This document shows, one piece after another, positions 58,396 through 64,000 of a stretch of DNA of 64,000 nucleotides (the first letter of the stretch is position 1; each line of letters begins with the position of its first letter). Both the position numbers and the translations under genes were made by a program. Under the pieces are notes generated by a model. It made no database searches. It was not told the origin of the DNA and saw only the letters and a program-made list of their open reading frames with translations. The stretch comes from Plumapathes pennacea (Eukaryota; Cnidaria; Anthozoa; Antipatharia; Myriopathidae): positions 19,331,069-19,395,068 of the forward strand of contig OZ038463.1 in the NCBI GenBank assembly GCA_964036295.1, in the 5' to 3' direction.

Positions 58396-59538
58396 TGATT
58401 CATTGGGGTTAATGTTCCACACAAACTCATTTGGCGGTAGTTGTGACACTATTCGCAAGTCTGGCCAGCTGGAACTATGCACAAGCATATTTTTATGCTT
58501 TGTAGTTCAGGGAAAGATTATCTAGAACTAAACGTTGTGCTTCCCTTTTATCACTTGTGGGATTTATTGTGAGTAGCATATTGTACGTGCCAACAGAACT
58601 TTCACCATTTTGTGAGAGTGAATAGCAACTGACCTCCTGGTGAGACTGCTGAATGCCACCCTTTTCCCGTCTGTCAAATTGTACAATGCACCATATCTCT
58701 TTATCATTGGTGGTATTTTTCCGACAAAACCTATAGAGTAGCACTCTGTGGAGATTCAAGTACGCGTTGCTTCACTCCAAACGTCCGATCTTAAGGCGAG
58801 GTTTCCATGAAACAATTTTGGTGAATAAACTATTTAATGCGGCCCAAACGAGTCTTTCATTAGCGAAAACTTGGTTTGTTTCTGCTAAACTAGAATTTGT
58901 CATGCACCTGTGCCCAAATGATTATATGACTAAATGACAAGCTGAAAACTAATGATCCCTAAAAACAATAGTCCAGTGATGAATATATATTCCTGTGGCG
59001 GTATTAAACTTCATTTGTCTTCAACCGACAAGAAGGTAGTAGCAGATCTGAAGCTTCGACTCCTTTGTTTTGAGGTGAGGATAACTTTATCGTGGAAATT
59101 TCTCAGATTTAACACAAGTATTCAGTTTACTTGGAACCCCATATCTTTTTGTCGGGGCATCACTTGTGCCAAACACTGAAATGAAATCTAAAATCAAGTT
59201 TGTTCCTGTTGAAGTTAGCGTTTGGAGCCTAGTCACCTCGCCACACCTAAAAGTGAAAATGATTTGATTACTTACTGCTGCCTCTTTGAACAGATCGGAG
59301 TATAACGAGCAACGCTCATGAGAAGTCTTTAAAACAAATCGCCTACAAAAAGTGAAACTTTGCAATCCATGTTGCGTATGACATTAAATACGATTCAAAT
59401 GTAACTTTTCGGTTTAATTTCGATGCGTTTTCATCTTCTGTCGATACAAAAACGATTGATTCAGTCGAACATGAACGCAGCTAAAAGTGGGTCGTTTTCA
59501 GAACTCCCCGGTTTCTGTTTTCGTGTAAACAACAAAAG
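58396..59538. other. Intergenic, nothing recognised
   Basis: Small ORFs only, none with a recognisable domain. Confidence 0.5.
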
Positions 59539-59842
59539 ATGGAGGCAATGCATGTCTGCATTACTTTAGCAGTTTGCTGTTTTGCTGATATTTGCATTTG
59601 CGCTGGCTGGACTGCTGGAAGTCGCCGCCATGCCCGATTCTTAATACATGAAGGAAGCACGAAGACGCTCTTATGGACCTTACAGGGACTTCCTGAAGCG
59701 ACTGGATGCTGCACAAAAAAACTGCGTTTACGATAATCAGTCCTATGACCCAGAAACGGATCAGTGCTGTAATATATACGCTGAATGTCAATACGTGGAA
59801 AGCGGTGAAACCAAGCGTTTTCGGTGCACTCCCCCTTCATAA
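59539..59842 (+). pseudogene. Possible small Cys-rich secreted protein, two overlapping frames
   Basis: An ATG at 59539 opens a frame with a signal-peptide-like start (CITLAVCCFADICICAG). A second frame from 59648 to the stop at 59842 reads DFLKRLDAAQKNCVYDNQSY and then TDQCCNIYAECQY, a Cys pattern somewhat like extracellular Cys-rich modules. The two could belong to one gene if joined by a frameshift or by splicing at CCTTACAG (near 59690), but no good donor was found. Not recognised; it may be chance. Confidence 0.25.
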
Positions 59843-59908
59843 AAATACAAAAGAACATGCCGCTTCTAGCAGGAAGCTTTTTCACTTCATAGCGTGTCCA
59901 CCAATTTA

Positions 59909-60063
59909 TAATGGTAATAGGACTGAGTGGAGTCCGATTCGGTCTGTAATCATACGAGTGATTACGAAATCGGACGACCGCGCTTCGCGGGAGTCTGATT
60001 TCGTAATCACGAGTATGATTACAGACCGACATCGGACGACACGAAGTCCTCTTACCAATTAAT
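59909..60063. repeat. Strong palindrome with GGTCTGTAATCAT arms
   Basis: GGTCTGTAATCATACGAGTG to GATTACGAAATC at the left pairs with GATTTCGTAATCACGAGTAT and GATTACAGACC at the right, around a GCGCTTCGCG centre. Weaker pairing extends outward to AATGGTAATAG / CTCTTACCAATT. Related GTCCGATTACAGAAC phrases occur at about 60971-61020. Confidence 0.85.
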
Positions 60064-61605
60064 CATAAATATTACAATTTCTGAGAATGAAATGATCATA
60101 TAACTTCAGCGTCTTCTCCTGTACTATACATAAAAACAAAGCATCAAGAAGTACTTCATCGCCGATCTATTTTAACACGCGCGTACACACGGTTCGGCGT
60201 TTGTAAACACGCCGCTTGTTCGTAGTTATCTAGCTCTCAGTTATATCAACTTAAAATACTTGAGAGAAAGAAGAAGCTAATTTACCCAATGATTTGAGTT
60301 GAATGCGGATTTTTGAAGTAAAAGTAAAAAATGTGTAAGTTCTTTACACTCAGTAAAAATCAGTAAACCCATCACGAACTCACAAATTGAAAGACAGTTT
60401 ATTTCGACTTTTCAGGTTTACATTTTTTAACATAACAGGTACTTTGAAACTCAGAATACTAGTTTATTTTTTTCACAGAAGTTTACTCCAAAGCATTCAA
60501 AGGAAATATTCAAGACTGAAAAAATCTGTATCTTAGCGGGTCGGCACAGCAATTACAAACTTACCGATTTCTTGACGGCTTAAATTTCTAGGAGCGTTTG
60601 TCCATCACAGTCCATCACAACAAAGTTAAGTTTCTTCCATGATTTTGAAATGAATTAACGACGTTCGTTGACATTGGCCGAGCCGTAAGTTTCAGAGTGT
60701 CTATAGCACAGCATGCTGGCGATGTCGTGAACTAAACAAACGCGCCCGACCGGCGAAAATTTCCTGTCTTCTTTCGTTACATAGTGACTGTTCACGTTCT
60801 TTGATTGACCACAAACTGTTCCTTGCATGTTAAGTTGTCCAAGAATTAACAAAATTCGCCTTTCGAGAAGCCACAAACTCACACCGGCAATCGAGTTTTC
60901 CACTGAAAATCAGTGTAACGCTGATTGGTGCATTTAAATTTCACTCTTGCTTATGATTGGTCAAGCCAACTGTCCGATTACAGAACAAAGAAGTATCCGA
61001 TTACAGAACAATAGGTGTCCAATTAATGATTAATCGGGGGGGTTTATGAACCAATCACATTCGAGGAAATTGTAATATTTATGATTAACTTTGTGAAAAC
61101 TTTTTGAAATCAATAAATGAAGTATCAGTATTTGCGTTTGTATAATAAACCACTGTCTTACTTTGTATCATCGACTCTTATCTGATTGCTCACAACTCGA
61201 AAATTTCCTATACTGCCGCCACACTCTCTCCCTCAGCTTAGGACACCATGCAGCTGTTCTAAAGCCGCTCGTTTATTGATATTGAGTCAGTTCTGTGAGA
61301 ATTAAGTCATCCCCTTTTCTCTCATCACAAATCCATTAAACGCCACCCCTTCCCCCATAATCCATCGACCATTAACAAGTAAGGGTCCCTAATTTAGGAG
61401 GCAATCTTCGTAAAGTAAGTTCGCGGCTTATGAACTGATAGGTATATATACTACGTATTCCTTCTAAGGCACAACCGGACGAGCAAATACCTGGCCCTGA
61501 TGAGAAAATACATTGCCCCAATGAGCAAATACGCAACCTTGAATAATAATCAGTCGTAAATTGAATTGATGCGAGTGAGAATATACATATACGAAAATTA
61601 CGCCG
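60064..61605. other. Intergenic, nothing coding recognised
   Basis: AT-rich DNA with only short ORFs, including an 82-codon minus ORF at 60655-60903 that matches nothing I recognise. Confidence 0.5.
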
Positions 61606-61672
61606 TAACCCTAATCCTAACCCTAACCCTAGCCCTAGACCTTGGCCTAGCCCTAGTCCTAGCCCTAACTCT
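61606..61672. repeat. Interstitial telomere-like (CCCTAA)n tract
   Basis: TAACCCTAATCCTAACCCTA grades into degenerate CCCTAG units. It matches the metazoan TTAGGG telomere repeat on the minus strand, about ten units with increasing divergence to the right. Confidence 0.85.
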
Positions 61673-62032
61673 AGTGTACAAACACAAGAAGCTTTAACAA
61701 AACTGACTTTCTGTTTATTCCGAGCCGTTCGCACTTGACGGATAATCGTACATTTTTTAACACGACGGCTTCTTCGAAGTTTGCGCGCGGAGATTTACAA
61801 CATATTGGTGTGCGACAAACTTCAGTTTCCGTGTGTTTGCACTTAAAAATGTGTAAATGTCAACAGTTTCGTTTAACTGCACGAAAGTGCTAAGTGCGAA
61901 CGACACCTATTTTACGCCGTCATCTGGTCTCTCAGTATTTTAGGTAGTAAACTAGACTGGCATTGCCAGTGAGCTCGCGGCGTGAGTTGCGTCGAGACCA
62001 GAATATACTAAAATGGAAAGTAGGGACAAGAG

Positions 62033-62205
62033 TGGAACTCCCAAGAGAGACTTCCAGTTTCTCACCAGAAAAATATCACACAGTTATAGAGAACTTGGCT
62101 GTTGACACCTTGCTCAAATGAAACCTGATTAAACTATAAATTATCATTACAACACTCATACACTTGCTTCTTAAAGGTTGAGCGACCCTGCATTTTGAGA
62201 ATGCG
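62033..62205. repeat. TTAA MITE family copy, ends eroded
   Basis: AACTCCCAAGAGAGACTTCC, GTTTCTCACCAGAAAAATAT, GAGAACTTGGCTGTTGACAC and CTGATTAAACTATAAATT match the body of the 25205-25412 element in the same orientation. Confidence 0.7.
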
Positions 62206-62977
62206 TGACATATCTTTTTATGCACAATTGATTTTTGACAGTTTGACTTCGACTCTTATTTCTAACGAGAGGCCACGATTAATCCAGCCTTCGCTTCAAT
62301 ACTTTTGTGTTTTCTTTTATTAACTGAATACGTTTCTTCTATCAGGCTTTCGAGTTTTCGTGTTCTGTAACAAGCGAGGAATGTAACACGACACTTGTTT
62401 ACGTCAATATTATTGCGGTTTTGTTCACAGTGTGTTCAGTCATTTGTGAACTGCAAACTCAATGCTCAGGACTATTTCGGTGTATTTTTCATATCTGGTA
62501 TACAATGACCATTGCGAAACAAAGGCTACATGATCGAATGAAAGAAGCATTTCAACAGGCAAAGTACGATAAGCAGAAGAATTTTATGAGGCAACAGATG
62601 TCATGTACAAAGTAAAGCATAAATCGCCATTGTTTTGCGGCTCAAGCTCATCGTAGCTTTGGTTTCCGTTTTCGGCCTGTTATCTTCCCAGGAGTATTTC
62701 GTGCCGCCACAGAAAGTTTCGTCGGGACTAAATATTTAGCGGCGACAGAGAAATTTGCAATCCCCGAGCGGTATCCATCAAACATTTAGTTTACGGCTAT
62801 TCTCAAAGCTTCCGCGGTGAACTAAAGAACGCAAGCCAAAATCGTTCCCTAAAATCCAATTTATCCGTGCATGTTCCACAGAGCCCAATGGTGTTGAGTT
62901 TGGATGGGATGCAGTTAACTTCTACACACAAGTAACGAGCAATTCACTGGCCACATCTCGAGTTGTTTAGCGAAGTC

Positions 62978-62979
62978 AA

Positions 62980-63027
<48 letters not shown>

Positions 63028-63372
63028 TTTTATTGATGCTCCCCTCAAGGGGCTTTTCAGCGACAATTTGACTTCGCCATATTACTGTGGAGAACAGGCA
63101 CTGAGGGTGGTCACTGCCAGAGATTTGTTTACGTCCTCAGTGGTTCTTTTACGTCCCCCTGTCATCAAGTATAGAAGTATAGGGAGACGGGACCGCCATT
63201 TTACGTAGTCAGCCGAGCCAAGTGAAGATCTTACCATCTGCTGTTAGAAACAAAGGCAGCATCTTCTCTTCAATTATTTTAAGACCCTGAGTGCTGGTCC
63301 GGCCGGGGTTCGAACCCGCGACCTCCCGCACGAAAGACCGGCACTCAACCAACTGAGCCAACCGGGCGGCGG
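62978..63372 (-). mobile_element. tRNA-derived SINE with (TATG)n tail
   Basis: On the minus strand the element starts with a tRNA-like head carrying a box A (TTGGCTCAGTTGGTTGAG, near 63350-63367) and a box B (GGGTTCGAACCC, near 63306-63318). It then has a unique body and ends in a (TATG)n microsatellite at about 62978-63026. Acceptor-stem pairing is poor, so it is not a working tRNA. Head, body and short tandem tail are the standard SINE layout. Confidence 0.7.
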
Positions 63373-64000
63373 TTTACGTCATCGCATATCACGTGATCAT
63401 ATGAACCAATCACCGTGTGCTGATTCTCGACCCAGAAGAAAAAAAACTCCATTTTTAAGCTCGCCGGGGCCACACCCCGCGAGCAATAAGGAAAATAATG
63501 CGCGCATTTGATCAGTAGCAATGGATAGCAACAAATGAATAATCAACCAGCTTGCAAAAAGGAAAAAAAAACGTTCGCCGCGGGGAGAATTATCCGGATC
63601 CCAAGCCAGTTCGACGGGCAACCCTGCTGAACACCCGTCCACGCTGCACGAACGGGGAGAGATAATTCGGCCCCCAAGCCATGGTGAATTATCCCTAAAT
63701 CCGAACAGCGCTTACACAATGCTAAGCCGACTTGTTTAATATATGCACACAATTAGGTATATATAGTCGCAGACAGGCGGCCTTCGTCCTTATGGGACGT
63801 GCCTTTGCAACGTCTTTCATTGCTTTATAAACCATTTGCACCGTCTTATTGTTATAATCGCTTCCATATACCCGCCTTACATAATATCTGCCTTTTTCAC
63901 TGGATATATATTTTTAAATCGTCAGTAAGCACTGTTCTAAAGCAACATTGGTGCTCGGCGCATGCGCAACACTTCATTTCAGACTGTGACAGCAGAAATG
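63373..64000. other. Window end, nothing coding recognised
   Basis: Short ORFs only. An internally repeated phrase (GGGGAGAATTATCCGGATCC and GGGGAGAGATAATTCGG, each followed by CCCAAGCCA) suggests a small duplicated element at about 63583-63690. Confidence 0.4.

Noticed and set aside
59481..60032. 183-codon minus-strand ORF
   Set aside because: Runs through the palindrome at 59909-60063, has no recognisable domain and overlaps the more plausible plus-strand signal-peptide frame.
62421..62615. 64-codon ORF near the right end
   Set aside because: No recognisable domain, no splice or promoter context and length within chance expectation.
63296..63372. Functional tRNA gene
   Set aside because: Box A and B are present but the acceptor stem does not pair and a SINE body with microsatellite tail follows.

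Overview
This is a eukaryotic genomic window, most likely from an anthozoan cnidarian and plausibly a stony coral. The base for that is indirect: about 60% A+T, multi-exon genes with GT-AG introns of a few hundred bases to 2 kb, very dense short palindromic repeats, a decayed Penelope-type retroelement, and a giant TPR-CHAT gene of a kind common in cnidarians. The species cannot be read from the sequence alone.

Layout. (1) 57-5812, minus strand: nine exons of syntaxin-16 (Qa-SNARE of the trans-Golgi network), complete except for the C-terminal membrane-anchor exon, which lies left of the window. (2) 5813-10599: non-coding divergent intergenic region with microsatellites and a plausible spliced 5' UTR. 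(3) 10600-19407 and 20475-28469, plus strand: two tandem SLC7 light-chain amino-acid transporter genes, ten coding exons each. All eight internal exons have the same lengths in both genes, so this is a tandem gene duplication. Their introns hold many small inverted-repeat elements. (4) 28470-32720: repeats, no recognised gene. (5) 32721-45050: a segmental duplication of about 3.9 kb. The two copies are separated by a decayed Penelope-like element, and the second copy is split by about 3.66 kb of other DNA. That DNA carries a charged-repeat ORF which is itself interrupted by a 1.83 kb fold-back element with arms of about 850 bp. (6) 45516-53765, plus strand: one exon encoding 2749 residues, made of about 56 near-identical 40-residue TPR units followed by a CHAT (caspase-like) protease domain with its His/Cys dyad. 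(7) 53766-64000: a frameshifted GPCR fragment, several MITE-like elements, a possible small Cys-rich ORF, an interstitial telomere-like tract and a tRNA-derived SINE.

How they relate. The SLC7 pair and syntaxin-16 are ordinary housekeeping or physiological genes: amino-acid exchange with an SLC3 partner, and endosome-to-Golgi vesicle fusion. The TPR-CHAT gene is the most unusual part. Its 5' flank is the second copy of the segmental duplication, which contains an 87-bp exon-like block with conserved splice sites in both copies. That block may supply a non-coding first exon. The coding exon starts at the first ATG after a strong splice acceptor. Exon models for syntaxin-16 and both SLC7 genes were built by hand from splice consensus and conserved protein sequence. 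All reading phases close without frameshift, but no transcript evidence was available.
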